Shown: positions 8,556-17,443, counted from the stretch's first letter. The stretch is DNA of 64,000 bases from Ohtaekwangia sp036786105 (GCF_036786105.1 NZ_DAIQRQ010000006.1:106826-170825); one strand, 5' to 3'. Notes: generated by a model not told the origin, from the sequence alone. Program-made: numbers and translations.

Positions 8556-9143
8556 ATGCAGATTAAAGATTTACAGTTTAAGCAGTTTATCAATAAATCA
8601 AAAATCCAGGAAAAGGTCAGAGCCCTGGCCGAGCAGATCAATACAGACTATAAAGATAAGCAACCGGTATTTTTACCCGTGTTAAATGGTTCGTTCGTTT
8701 TTGCAGCAGATTTGATCAAGCATGTAGAAGTACCGTGCAAAGTATCGTTCGTAAAAGTATCTTCTTATGCCGGGGCAGTGAGCTCATCCGGGCAACTCAA
8801 AACACTCATCGGCCTGGAGGCAAGCTTATTCAACCAGGATGTAATACTGGTGGAAGACATAGTAGACACCGGGCTCACACTTCAAAAAATTATTGAAGAG
8901 CTGAAAGGCCTCGGCACAAAATCGGTCGAAGTAGTCGCGCTGCTGCGCAAGCAACCAGCACGCGATAAAATGATCAATGTTAAATATGTAGGATTTGAGA
9001 TCGACCACGAATTTGTAGTCGGCTACGGATTGGATTATGATGGCCTGGGCCGCAATCTGAAAGAAATTTATAAGGCTCAGCCGGCCGAGACCAAAACTCC
9101 GGTACCTGAAACGACACAAAAAAACGACAGTACCGGATCGTAA
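8556..9143 (+). CDS. hpt: Hypoxanthine phosphoribosyltransferase
   Basis: Purine salvage enzyme that forms IMP or GMP from the free base and PRPP in the cytosol. The PRPP loop is ILVEDIVDTGLTL (near residue 96-108), preceded by VLNGSFVFAADL and SFVKVSSYAG, and followed by LLRKQPARDK and YVGFEIDHEFVVGYGLDYD, all standard for the family. The last 18 or so residues (PAETKTPVPETTQKNDSTGS) form a disordered Thr/Pro tail beyond the usual end. It is followed by adk after 80 bases and then obgE. Confidence 0.95.
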   Translation: MQIKDLQFKQFINKSKIQEKVRALAEQINTDYKDKQPVFLPVLNGSFVFAADLIKHVEVPCKVSFVKVSSYAGAVSSSGQLKTLIGLEASLFNQDVILVEDIVDTGLTLQKIIEELKGLGTKSVEVVALLRKQPARDKMINVKYVGFEIDHEFVVGYGLDYDGLGRNLKEIYKAQPAETKTPVPETTQKNDSTGS

Positions 9144-9223
9144 ATCGATTTCTGATTCCTTATCTTCGTCAGCTTAAACAAACCCAAAGAACCCATCTCA
9201 GTCACCAAAACCGTAAAGTAGAA

Positions 9224-9805
9224 ATGATCAACATTATTCTCTTTGGCCCTCCGGGCGCAGGCAAAGGTACCCAGAGCACCAAGATCATTGAGAAGTATTC
9301 GCTCACACACATTTCAACCGGAGATCTTTTCAGAAAGCATTTGAAAGAAGGAACTCCGCTTGGTCAACTGGCCAAAGGCTACATGGATAAAGGTAATCTT
9401 GTTCCCGACCAGGTGGTTATTGACATGGTGGATGACAAGATCAAAAGCAGCGGCAACATTTCAGGAATAATCTTCGATGGTTTTCCGCGCACCATTCCTC
9501 AGGCCGAAGCACTGGATAAATTGCTCGACTCGAAGAAAGCTCCTATAAAGATTCTGATTGAGCTGGTAGTGCCGGAAGCAGAATTAAAAACACGTTTGGC
9601 AGATCGCGCAGCAAAAGAAAATCGCCCTGACGATGCCAAACCTGAAGTGATCGAAAACCGCATTGCTGTATACAAAGCAGAAACTGTAGCGGTAGCAAAA
9701 TATTACAAAGAACATAACAAGTATGCTTCTGTTATTGGTGTAGGAAACATTGAAGACATCTTCAAGAACATCTGCACTGAGATCGACAAGAGCTTATTAG
9801 TATAA
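9224..9805 (+). CDS. adk: Adenylate kinase
   Basis: Catalyses ATP + AMP to 2 ADP. The P-loop FGPPGAGKGTQS is at residues 6-17. The AMP-binding segment is HISTGDLFRKHL and the LID approach is FDGFPRTIPQAEAL. At 193 residues this is the short form: between LADRAAKENRPDD and the last helices there is no long zinc-type LID. Its neighbours are hpt upstream and obgE 14 bases downstream, so it probably shares their transcript. A near-consensus -7 element (TATCTTCG, 9161-9168) may add an internal promoter. Confidence 0.96.
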   Translation: MINIILFGPPGAGKGTQSTKIIEKYSLTHISTGDLFRKHLKEGTPLGQLAKGYMDKGNLVPDQVVIDMVDDKIKSSGNISGIIFDGFPRTIPQAEALDKLLDSKKAPIKILIELVVPEAELKTRLADRAAKENRPDDAKPEVIENRIAVYKAETVAVAKYYKEHNKYASVIGVGNIEDIFKNICTEIDKSLLV

Positions 9806-9819
9806 ATCCCTTTTCGCGC

Positions 9820-10809
9820 GTGTCGTCTCCCAACTTTATTGATTACGTTAAGTTTTGTTCCCGCTCCGGCCACGGTGGTGCAGGATGCCTGCATTTTCAC
9901 CGCGAAAAATTTATTCAGAAAGGCGGGCCGGATGGAGGTAATGGAGGACGCGGAGGGCACGTGATTCTGCGAGGCGACTCACAACACTGGACGCTGCTTC
10001 ACCTGAAATACCGCAAGCACGTTATTGCCAGCAATGGTAATCCCGGAGAAGAGCAAGACCGAACCGGTGCAGATGGTAAAGACGAAATTATACCCGTGCC
10101 CCTCGGAACCGTGGCACGCGATGCCGAGACGGGGGAGATCCGTTGTGAAATAACCGAAAATGGTCAGGAATTTATTTTAACACCCGGTGGTCGCGGAGGA
10201 AAAGGCAATGCCTTCTTTGCAACCTCTACGCACCAGGCTCCCCAATATGCGCAACCTGGTGAGCGCGGTGTTGAGGAATGGATTGTTCTTGAATTAAAAT
10301 TACTCGCCGATGTCGGGCTTGTAGGTTTCCCCAATGCCGGAAAATCCACATTGCTTTCCGTAGTCTCTGCAGCGAAGCCTAAGATTGCCGATTATCCTTT
10401 CACTACGTTGACGCCTAACCTGGGCGTTGTGGCCTATCGCGATGAGAAATCTTTTGTGATGGCCGATATTCCGGGAATTATTGAAGGTGCTGCTGAAGGA
10501 CGCGGCCTAGGCATTCGTTTTTTGCGGCACATTGAACGTAACTCGTTACTGCTGTTTTTAATCCCTGCCGATTCGCGCGATATCAAAGCCGAGTACGACA
10601 TTCTACTGAACGAGTTGAATCAGTACAATCCCGAATTGCTCGATAAAAAAAGATTACTTGCAATCTCAAAATCCGATATGCTGGATGATGAATTGAAAAC
10701 AGAGATGAAACGCGAATTGCCTACCGATCTGCCAACCATCTTCATCTCTTCCATCACCAACCAGGGCATTGTAGAGCTAAAAGATCTGATCTGGAGGCAC
10801 CTGCACTGA
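9820..10809 (+). CDS. obgE: Obg family GTPase
   Basis: Ribosome-assembly and stress GTPase of 329 residues. The glycine-rich Obg fold covers about residues 1-158 (CSRSGHGGAGCLHFHREK, GGPDGGNGGRGG). The G domain begins with GFPNAGKSTLL (G1), PFTTLTPNLGVV (G2), DIPGIIEGAAEGRGLG (G3) and SKSDM (G4). The C-terminal OCT domain found in some species is absent. The start is a GTG at 9820; family members begin with the same FIDYVK segment a few residues in. It follows adk by 14 bases. Confidence 0.95.
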   Translation: MSSPNFIDYVKFCSRSGHGGAGCLHFHREKFIQKGGPDGGNGGRGGHVILRGDSQHWTLLHLKYRKHVIASNGNPGEEQDRTGADGKDEIIPVPLGTVARDAETGEIRCEITENGQEFILTPGGRGGKGNAFFATSTHQAPQYAQPGERGVEEWIVLELKLLADVGLVGFPNAGKSTLLSVVSAAKPKIADYPFTTLTPNLGVVAYRDEKSFVMADIPGIIEGAAEGRGLGIRFLRHIERNSLLLFLIPADSRDIKAEYDILLNELNQYNPELLDKKRLLAISKSDMLDDELKTEMKRELPTDLPTIFISSITNQGIVELKDLIWRHLH

Positions 10810-10844
10810 TAACAATAAGAACCACGCATCGGCATTTCCCAAAA

Positions 10845-10884
10845 TGTCAGTTTGGCATTAAAATGTCTTTGGCAAAATTGTTGA
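10845..10884 (+). promoter_or_regulatory. Sigma-54-like promoter and upstream box of grpE-dnaJ
   Basis: TTGGCA-N6-TTGA at 10869-10884 fits the -24/-12 pattern of sigma-54 promoters (TGGCA, then TTG, with correct spacing) and would start transcription about 43 bases before grpE. Eleven bases upstream is TGTCAGTTTGGCA (10845-10857), of the form TGTCANNNTGNCA. The same two elements occur before dnaK. A weak sigma-A type GACCTTTG overlaps downstream (10883-10890) and is the main alternative. Confidence 0.55.
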
Positions 10885-10938
10885 CCTTTGCGCCCTGACC
10901 TAACCAGTTTTAAAAATTTCAGAACCAAAAGGTAAAGA

Positions 10939-11502
10939 ATGGCTATGAATCAAAACGAAGAGATACTTTCAGAAAACAACGAAGCGGTGACTGACAATGT
11001 GCCTGCCAATGAAGCTGCAGAGGTGAAGCCTGACGCAAAAGAAGGCGACAACCAGGCAGAACTGGCGAAGGTTCAGAGTGAGTTGGCCGAACAAAAAGAT
11101 AAATACCTGCGGTTGTATTCCGAGTTTGAAAATTTCAGACGCAGAACATCCAAGGAAAAACTGGAACTGATACAATCGGCCAATGAACAGCTTATCAAAG
11201 CACTGCTCCCGGTAGCTGATGATTTTGAAAGAGCAGAAAAGTCTTTCAAAGGAACAGAATCAAAAGATATGGAAGGATTCTTTTTGATCTATACCAAGTT
11301 TAAAAAGACACTTGACCAATATGGTGTAAAAGTAATGGAAGCAGGAGCCGGCAGCGAATTTAACCCCGACTTGCACGAGGCCATTACTCAAATTCCGGCA
11401 CCGGAAGAAAAGCTGAAAGGCAAGATCGTAGATGTAGTCGAAAAAGGATATTTACTGAACGATAAAGTGATCCGTTTTGCCAAAGTAGTAGTAGGAAGCT
11501 AA
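10939..11502 (+). CDS. grpE: Nucleotide exchange factor GrpE
   Basis: Co-chaperone that releases ADP from DnaK. An acidic, disordered N-terminus (residues 1-50) is followed by the long coiled-coil (about 50-105; EQKDKYLRLYSEFENFRRRT) and the head domain with LLPVADDFERAEK, GVKVMEAGAGSEFNPDLHEA and KGYLLNDKVIRFAKVVV, the usual GrpE signature. It is co-transcribed with dnaJ, which starts 49 bases later. The promoter region carries the element shared with dnaK. Confidence 0.96.
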   Translation: MAMNQNEEILSENNEAVTDNVPANEAAEVKPDAKEGDNQAELAKVQSELAEQKDKYLRLYSEFENFRRRTSKEKLELIQSANEQLIKALLPVADDFERAEKSFKGTESKDMEGFFLIYTKFKKTLDQYGVKVMEAGAGSEFNPDLHEAITQIPAPEEKLKGKIVDVVEKGYLLNDKVIRFAKVVVGS

Positions 11503-11551
11503 ACCTATTGATACGGCTTCGGCACGTTACACTTTCAACAATACTAACACA

Positions 11552-12670
11552 ATGTCTACCAAAAGAGATTTTTACGAAATACTAGGCGTAAGCAAGGGAG
11601 CAACACAAGAGGAGATCAAGAAAGCTTACCGTAAAGTTGCTATCCAATTCCACCCTGATAAAAACCCGGGCAACAAGGAGGCGGAAGAAAAATTTAAGGA
11701 AGCTGCAGAAGCCTACGAAGTATTGAGTGATGCCGACAAACGAGCGAAGTACGATCGTTACGGACATTCCATGCCGGGCAACGGTGGTTTTGGCGGACAC
11801 AATATGAATATGGAAGATATCTTCAGTCAGTTTGGAGATATTTTTGGAGGCGGAAGTCCGTTTGACAGTTTCTTTGGTGGCGGAGGTAGTTCCGGAGGAA
11901 GGCGCCAACGTAAAGGCACGAACCTTCGCATCAAACTGAAGCTTTCGCTTGATGAGATTGCCAACGGTGTTGAGAAGAAAATAAAAGTAAACCGTTTGGT
12001 ACGGGCAGAAGGCGTAACCTTCAAAACGTGTCCTACCTGCCACGGCACAGGCCAGTTAAAAAAGGTAGTAAACACCATGCTGGGCCAAATGGTATCGGCA
12101 ACTACCTGTTCAAACTGCGATGGCTCCGGTCAGATTATTGACAAGCGGCCGGCTGGTGTAGACAGCTCGGGCCTGGTGTCCAAAGAAGAAATATTGAGCG
12201 TAAAAATTCCTGCCGGCGTTGGCGAAGGCATGCAACTAGCCATGTCGGGCAAGGGTAATGAAGCTCCGGGCGGTGTTGCGGGTGATCTGCTCATTCTGAT
12301 TGAAGAGCAGGAAGACAAGCAGCTTAAGCGCGATGGCAACAACCTGATTTTCGAGTTATATATAAGTGTGATTGATGCCGCTTTGGGTACTTCCGTAGAA
12401 GTTCCATCGGTAAACGGCAAGGTCAAGATCAAGATCGACCCGGGCACACAGAGTGGAAAAATCCTCCGCCTGCGCGGAAAAGGCTTAAAAGACGTAAATG
12501 GCTATGAAACAGGCGATCAACTGATCTACGTAAACGTCTGGACACCTAAAAAACTGACATCAGAAGAAAGAGCTAAGCTGGAGAGCCTGCGCGAATCTCC
12601 TAATTTCCAACCACATCCGGAAGCCGGCGAAAAAGGCTTTTTTGAGCGCATGAAGGAATATTTTAATTAA
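11552..12670 (+). CDS. dnaJ: Chaperone DnaJ with a half-size zinc finger
   Basis: Hsp40 partner of DnaK, 372 residues. The J domain is at 1-70 with the HPD motif (FHPDKNPG). A Gly/Phe-rich linker covers 75-115. The cysteine-rich region has only two CxxCxGxG motifs, CPTCHGTG (C160, C163) and CSNCDGSG (C186, C189), instead of the usual four, so one zinc site rather than two can form. The C-terminal beta domains and the dimerisation tail follow normally. A similar shortening is, as I recall, found in other Bacteroidota, so this is probably lineage-specific and not damage. A strong terminator follows. Confidence 0.95.
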   Translation: MSTKRDFYEILGVSKGATQEEIKKAYRKVAIQFHPDKNPGNKEAEEKFKEAAEAYEVLSDADKRAKYDRYGHSMPGNGGFGGHNMNMEDIFSQFGDIFGGGSPFDSFFGGGGSSGGRRQRKGTNLRIKLKLSLDEIANGVEKKIKVNRLVRAEGVTFKTCPTCHGTGQLKKVVNTMLGQMVSATTCSNCDGSGQIIDKRPAGVDSSGLVSKEEILSVKIPAGVGEGMQLAMSGKGNEAPGGVAGDLLILIEEQEDKQLKRDGNNLIFELYISVIDAALGTSVEVPSVNGKVKIKIDPGTQSGKILRLRGKGLKDVNGYETGDQLIYVNVWTPKKLTSEERAKLESLRESPNFQPHPEAGEKGFFERMKEYFN

Positions 12671-12691
12671 AAAAGTAATCCATTTCTTCCT

Positions 12692-12732
12692 AATCCCCGT
12701 TTTAGATATTACGCTAAAGCGGGGATTTTTTG
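12692..12732 (+). terminator. Rho-independent terminator of grpE-dnaJ
   Basis: A stem of AATCCCCG...CGGGGATT, extended by TTTTAG/CTAAAG, is followed by a run of T. It ends the grpE-dnaJ transcript. Confidence 0.85.
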
Positions 12733-12795
12733 TTTAAAATAGAGTTTAACCTTACACCATGTAACCTACGGATCATGAGGCCGTAATTATTCAGC

Positions 12796-13704
12796 ATGCA
12801 TAAGAAGATATGGTTAACATGTTGCGGAATTGCCCTGGCAGGGATCGTGTGCGGACAGATCAAGAAGCAATTCACCGTGGAAGATACCCAGTCGTGCGAA
12901 AATATCAGGCTTAGTCTCAAAGCCAATAGTGGCAATTGCTATATAAAACCGAGTCAGAATCCTGAGATTCTAAACGTTTTCAGTAATCAGACAGAAACTT
13001 CATACGCCCATAATTTCCGTAAAGAAGTAAAAGGTAAAACCTGCGAAGTACTTCTTAACCTCGAAGAAAATCAATCGGAAACCTTAGGTCAGTCTATTTC
13101 AGCCAACTTTTTTGGTTCTGCCGAAAAGACGTCAGACGACAAACTCTGGAAGATGTACCTCACCGACATGAAACCGTATTTCCTGGAGTTGAACTATGGT
13201 GTGGGAAACGCCAATGTAGATCTTTCCGGTCTTGCTATTAAAAAGCTAAAAATTAATTCCGGCAGTGCCAATGTAAACGTTGGCTATACATCCTCGCTCG
13301 AAAACCAGATCGATATGGATACCTTCTCCGTGAAGGTTGACCTGGGCTCTGTAAATGTCAGGAACCTGAATTTATCGCGCACCCGCTTCGTATTAGCCGA
13401 TGTAGGCTTCGGTAATATGACGTTGGATTTCAGCAATAAACCACTTGTAAGAAACCGTATCAAGGGTAGTGTAGGTGCAGGCAATCTCGTAATCATTCTT
13501 CCACAGAAAGAAACTCCTGTACTGGTAAAAATTCACGATTCCTGGTTGTGCAGTGTAAAAGTACCTTCCAGCCTTACCAAGATCAGTGATGGCACCTTTG
13601 CCAATGCGGCCTATAACAAAGATCCGAAAGGCACTACGTTATTAACCTTCGATCTGGATGTATCGATGGGCAACATCATTTTTAAAGAGGGCAACCAGCC
13701 ATAA
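12796..13704 (+). CDS. Secreted beta-rich protein (toast_rack/DUF4097-like)
   Basis: A 302-residue protein with an N-terminal signal peptide (MHKKIWLTCCGIALAGIVCG). From about residue 135 it shows repeated short strands with regular turns: NYGVGNANVDLSGLAIKKL, INSGSANVNVGY, VDLGSVNVRNLNLS, VGFGNMTLDFS and SVGAGNLVIILP. This pattern of stacked GxGNxxxx strands is typical of the bacterial 'toast_rack' right-handed beta-helix domains. Cellular role unknown. It follows a terminator and precedes an ABC exporter with a 114-base gap, so it is probably its own transcript. Confidence 0.65.
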   Translation: MHKKIWLTCCGIALAGIVCGQIKKQFTVEDTQSCENIRLSLKANSGNCYIKPSQNPEILNVFSNQTETSYAHNFRKEVKGKTCEVLLNLEENQSETLGQSISANFFGSAEKTSDDKLWKMYLTDMKPYFLELNYGVGNANVDLSGLAIKKLKINSGSANVNVGYTSSLENQIDMDTFSVKVDLGSVNVRNLNLSRTRFVLADVGFGNMTLDFSNKPLVRNRIKGSVGAGNLVIILPQKETPVLVKIHDSWLCSVKVPSSLTKISDGTFANAAYNKDPKGTTLLTFDLDVSMGNIIFKEGNQP

Positions 13705-13781
13705 TAGCACCCGGTACTTAGCGGTGCGCCATCAAAGATTTTCAAAGATTTCGTTCGCTTCCAGTAATTCTTTTACGAGTA

Positions 13782-13804
13782 TTGATACTAACTCGTGGTA
13801 TCAA
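13782..13804 (+). promoter_or_regulatory. Operator-like palindrome before the ABC exporter
   Basis: TTGATAC (13782-13788) and GTATCAA (13798-13804) form a perfect 7-base inverted repeat with a 9-base spacer, 14 bases before the GTG start of the ABC ATPase. An overlapping ACGAGT/ACTCGT pair lies within it. It may bind a regulator or fold in the mRNA leader. Confidence 0.4.
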
Positions 13805-13818
13805 ACTAACCTCTATTC

Positions 13819-14730
13819 GTGGAAGCATTAATCGCCAACAATGTGACCAAGCGTTATACCAACCATGTAGCGCTTGATCAGGTGAGCATCACCATTCCGC
13901 AGCAAACTATATTTGGATTGCTCGGACCCAACGGAGCAGGTAAAACAACCCTCATCCGCATCATCAACCAAATCATTACTGCCGACAGTGGAGACATTAC
14001 GCTGTTTGGAGAAAAGCTTCAGACCCGGCACGTGGGCACAATCGGGTATTTACCCGAAGAGCGGGGCCTCTATAAAAAACTGAAAGTAGGTGAGCAGCTT
14101 ACATACTTCGCACAACTAAAAGGCCTTAGCCGTAAAGATGCCGTAGCAAAAAGTAAAGAGTGGATCAAGAAGTTTGATATCATGGACTGGTGGAACAAGA
14201 AAGTAGAAGATCTGAGCAAAGGCATGGCGCAGAAGATTCAGTTCATCAGCACGGTGATGCATGAACCACGCCTCATCATTCTGGACGAACCCTTCTCTGG
14301 TTTCGATCCGGTAAATGCTCAACTCATCACCAACGAAATTCACGAGCTAAAGCAAAAAGGCTGTACTATTATTTTCTCAACGCACCGCATGGAAACGGTA
14401 GAAGATCTCTGCGATCATATAGCGTTGATCAATAACTCAAAAAAGATTCTGGAAGGCTCCAAGAAACAAGTGAAAGAAGCGTATCGCAGCAACACATACG
14501 TGGTGGAGCACAAAGGTATATTTACATTATCCGGACCATACGAATTACTGGAACAGAAAAATCTGGAAGACACATACTTTAAATCACTGATTAAAGTAAA
14601 TCCGGCAACAAGCCCGAATAAATTGATCCGCGATCTTACCGACATTACCGAAGTACACAGCTTCTCCGAAAAAGTACCCACCATGAGTGAGATATTTATC
14701 ACGTTAGTAAAAGGAGGTTCCGATGAATAA
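13819..14730 (+). CDS. ABC transporter ATP-binding protein (NatA-like)
   Basis: A 303-residue ATPase of the ABC-2 exporter type. Walker A is GPNGAGKTTLIR (about 35-46), the signature is LSKGMAQKIQF, Walker B is LIILDEPFSGFDP, and the switch His is in FSTHRMETVEDL. A C-terminal extension of about 80 residues after the core resembles the DUF4162-type tail of NatA-like ATPases. The start is GTG (VEALIANN read as Met). It overlaps the permease gene by 8 bases. Substrate not known; sodium export is the classical NatAB role, but many Bacteroidota homologues are uncharacterised. Confidence 0.9.
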   Translation: MEALIANNVTKRYTNHVALDQVSITIPQQTIFGLLGPNGAGKTTLIRIINQIITADSGDITLFGEKLQTRHVGTIGYLPEERGLYKKLKVGEQLTYFAQLKGLSRKDAVAKSKEWIKKFDIMDWWNKKVEDLSKGMAQKIQFISTVMHEPRLIILDEPFSGFDPVNAQLITNEIHELKQKGCTIIFSTHRMETVEDLCDHIALINNSKKILEGSKKQVKEAYRSNTYVVEHKGIFTLSGPYELLEQKNLEDTYFKSLIKVNPATSPNKLIRDLTDITEVHSFSEKVPTMSEIFITLVKGGSDE

Positions 14731-16024
14731 GATATGGCTTATTGTTCAACGCGAGTTTCTGAACCGCGTGCAGAAGAAATCGTTCCTGATTGCCACCATT
14801 CTTATTCCGCTCATCTTCCCGGCCATCATTGCCTTACTTGTATATATAGCCAAGGAGCAGGAAAAGAACAGGCAGAAAGAAGTTATACACTACATCGATG
14901 AATCAAAGCTCTTCAAGCCAGACTCATCAAAGTATATATTTAAAGAATTTCACGGAACGCTCACAGAAGGCAAAACAGCGTATAAAGCCACTGATGATTT
15001 TGGCTTTTTATATATACCGGCAATAACACCCGAGAAGCCACAAGGCATCACGCTATACACTAAAATATCGCCAAGTATAGATGATATTTCCAGCATTGAG
15101 CGCATGTTTGAAACGCAACTGCGGGATTTAAAAATGCAAGCATTAAAGATAGACCAGAAGTTGCTGGATGACCTCAAAACAGAAGTAACGATCAATACCG
15201 TAAGCGGTACGGAAGAAAAGTCGAGCGACTCTTTTATTCTTGCCGGTATAGGCATGGCCGCAGGTATCCTCATGTATATGTTTATCTTCATTTACGGTGC
15301 CCAGATCATGCAGGGTATCATTGAAGAGAAAACCAGCAAGGTAGTAGAGGTTATCGTATCGTCTGTTAAACCTTTTCAATTGATGATGGGCAAGATTATT
15401 GGTCTGGCATCGGTAGGATTATTGCAGTTTCTCATCTGGATCGTATTGATGACTACGTTAACCTTCGGTGTTTTAGGTGCACTAGGTGTCGATCCTCCAC
15501 AACAACAGGCCATGCAGCAGATATCTGCAGAAGTGGCCGCACAACAGGCGGCAGCCACCTCGAAGCTTTCGCAGAACCTGGAGCAATTCATGTCTTTACC
15601 GTGGATGTATATCGGTTCCTGCTTTATCTTCTACTTCCTGGGGGGCTACCTGTTATACGGTGCGCTGTTTGCTGCCGTTGGCTCTGCAGTGGATAGTCCG
15701 GCAGAAGCACAACAGTTCATGTTCCCCATCACCATTCCAATGTTGATTTCGTACATGAGCTTGTTCATGTTCATACTAAAAGATCCGCAGGGACCTATCA
15801 GTGTGTGGCTTTCCATTATTCCATTTACCTCTCCTATTGCCATGATGGGGCGTATCGGTTTTGGTGTACCTCCATGGCAACTTATCCTTTCGCAATTACT
15901 TTTGATTGGTGGTTTTATTTTCACCACCTGGATCGCAGGCCGCATTTACCGCGTAGGCATCCTGATGCACGGCACCAAAGTGAATTACAAAGTATTGGCA
16001 AAGTGGTTTATGATGAAGAACTAG
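14723..16024 (+). CDS. ABC-2 type permease (NatB-like)
   Basis: A 433-residue membrane partner of the ATPase at 13819. One N-terminal membrane segment (about 21-41) is followed by a large extracytoplasmic domain (about 45-170) and five further segments from about residue 175, including IEEKTSKVVEVIVSSVKPFQLMMGKIIG, the coupling motif seen in NatB-like permeases. A Gln/Ala-rich stretch PPQQQAMQQISAEVAAQQAA lies in a loop near 260-280. The gene overlaps the ATPase gene by 8 bases, giving translational coupling. A terminator follows. Confidence 0.88.
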   Translation: MNKIWLIVQREFLNRVQKKSFLIATILIPLIFPAIIALLVYIAKEQEKNRQKEVIHYIDESKLFKPDSSKYIFKEFHGTLTEGKTAYKATDDFGFLYIPAITPEKPQGITLYTKISPSIDDISSIERMFETQLRDLKMQALKIDQKLLDDLKTEVTINTVSGTEEKSSDSFILAGIGMAAGILMYMFIFIYGAQIMQGIIEEKTSKVVEVIVSSVKPFQLMMGKIIGLASVGLLQFLIWIVLMTTLTFGVLGALGVDPPQQQAMQQISAEVAAQQAAATSKLSQNLEQFMSLPWMYIGSCFIFYFLGGYLLYGALFAAVGSAVDSPAEAQQFMFPITIPMLISYMSLFMFILKDPQGPISVWLSIIPFTSPIAMMGRIGFGVPPWQLILSQLLLIGGFIFTTWIAGRIYRVGILMHGTKVNYKVLAKWFMMKN

Positions 16025-16048
16025 CATTCAGACTTTCGTAGTATTATA

Positions 16049-16078
16049 AACCAGGTGTAGGCATACATCTGGTTTTTT
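16049..16078 (+). terminator. Terminator after the ABC exporter operon
   Basis: An 11-base stem (AACCAGGTGTA with TACATCTGGTT, one G-T pair) with a 4-base loop, followed by six T. Confidence 0.8.
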
Positions 16079-16098
16079 ATTTACTTTTCACGACACGA

Positions 16099-17319
16099 AT
16101 GAGCAAGAAGACTTCCATACCAGGTCTCGGTTTTTATCAAAGCAACACCGCTGTAAAATGGGTTGTACTAATCGTATCGATATTAATCAGCACAGGATCT
16201 ATCTACTATACCAAAATACTGGTAGACCAGCTGAAAGGCCGCGAGCGGCAACAGGTTCAGCTCTACGCAAAAGCCATTGAATATACCGCCAACGAAGAAG
16301 ACACCTATGGCGATGTAAATTTTATAGCGCAGGAAATCCTGTTTCAAAATAATTCCATTCCCATCATTCAGGCCGATGCCCACGGCAAAGTATTGTCGTA
16401 TCGAAATCTGGATATACTCGAATCGTGGCCGCAAAAAAGAAAGGAAGAGTTTCTACGGAGCGAAATGACGGTGATGAAAGAGACATACGAACCCATCACC
16501 GTTACCTTGCGCGACCCGCAGACAGGTGAGGTATTCGGCACGCAGTTTATCTACTATAAAAATTCATTTCTCCTCAAGCAGCTCATTGCTTATCCGTATA
16601 TACAGCTTTCCGTTATTGCGCTGTTTGGTTTCATATCCTTCCTGGCATTCAATTATTCGAAGATGGCCGAGCAGAACCGCGTATGGGTAGGGCTTGCCAA
16701 AGAAACCGCCCATCAGCTTGGCACGCCTATATCATCGCTTATGGCGTGGATGGAGGTGATCCGCGAAGATTCCGACATGCAGGAGAAAGGTGTTGTGGAA
16801 GAACTTGAAAAAGATATTCAAAAGCTTCGCATTGTTACCGAGCGTTTCTCGAGCATTGGGTCGACACCAACGCTCAAGAAAGAGAACGTAGTAACCCTTA
16901 TCCACAACGTTGTGAATTATCTGCGGCCGCGGGTTTCGTCCAAAATCCGTATGGAAGTATTCACCTTGTCGGATAACATTTACGCCAACGTGCATGCTCC
17001 GCTTTTTGAGTGGGTGATCGAGAATCTCAGCAAAAATTCGGTAGACGCTATGGGCAGCACCGGCACCATTGCCATAAAGATTCTGCGCGGCAACGAAGGA
17101 AAAGTTTTCATCGATGTTTCGGATACCGGCAAAGGCATTCCGCGCTCCAAGATCGATTCGGTTTTCCGGGCAGGTTTTACTACGAAGAAACGAGGCTGGG
17201 GCTTGGGACTCACGCTGGCCAAACGAATTATCGAAACATACCACAACGGCAAAATTTTCGTAAAATCTTCTGAAGAGAATCAGGGCACTACTTTCCGCAT
17301 TGTGCTCAATGCTGCCTGA
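16099..17319 (+). CDS. Membrane sensor histidine kinase
   Basis: A 406-residue kinase with two membrane segments (about 18-36 and 160-180) enclosing an extracytoplasmic sensor domain of about 120 residues. The phospho-acceptor histidine is H205 in ETAHQLGTPISSLMAWME, the Bacteroidota form of the H box. The ATPase domain has N (NLSKNSVDA), G1 (DTGKGIPRSK), F (FRAGFTTKKRGWGLGL) and G2 boxes. No response regulator gene is adjacent, so it is an orphan kinase here. A -7-like TACTTTTC (16082-16089) precedes it. Confidence 0.92.
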   Translation: MSKKTSIPGLGFYQSNTAVKWVVLIVSILISTGSIYYTKILVDQLKGRERQQVQLYAKAIEYTANEEDTYGDVNFIAQEILFQNNSIPIIQADAHGKVLSYRNLDILESWPQKRKEEFLRSEMTVMKETYEPITVTLRDPQTGEVFGTQFIYYKNSFLLKQLIAYPYIQLSVIALFGFISFLAFNYSKMAEQNRVWVGLAKETAHQLGTPISSLMAWMEVIREDSDMQEKGVVEELEKDIQKLRIVTERFSSIGSTPTLKKENVVTLIHNVVNYLRPRVSSKIRMEVFTLSDNIYANVHAPLFEWVIENLSKNSVDAMGSTGTIAIKILRGNEGKVFIDVSDTGKGIPRSKIDSVFRAGFTTKKRGWGLGLTLAKRIIETYHNGKIFVKSSEENQGTTFRIVLNAA

Positions 17320-17412
17320 TGGCTTACAAACGCGGTTTTTTCCTGCTGAATTGAGTTGTGCCAAGGCACGCTGAAGAACCTTATAATTAGCTTAAGAATT
17401 AGTTCCGGGGCC

Positions 17413-17443
17413 TTTGTTCTTCATCTGTTACTGCCTACTTTTG
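17413..17443 (+). promoter_or_regulatory. Bacteroidota sigma-A promoter of atpD-atpC
   Basis: TTTG at 17413-17416, a 19-base spacer, and TACTTTTG at 17436-17443 match the TTTG-N19-TAnnTTTG consensus exactly. Transcription would start about 30 bases before the atpD ATG. Confidence 0.8.

Noticed and set aside
10883..10890. GACCTTTG as a sigma-A -7 element of grpE
   Set aside because: One base off consensus and no TTTG at 19-21 bases upstream. Kept only as an alternative to the sigma-54-like reading.
16732..17364. 210-codon minus-strand frame
   Set aside because: Antisense to the histidine kinase ATPase domain; no domain pattern.
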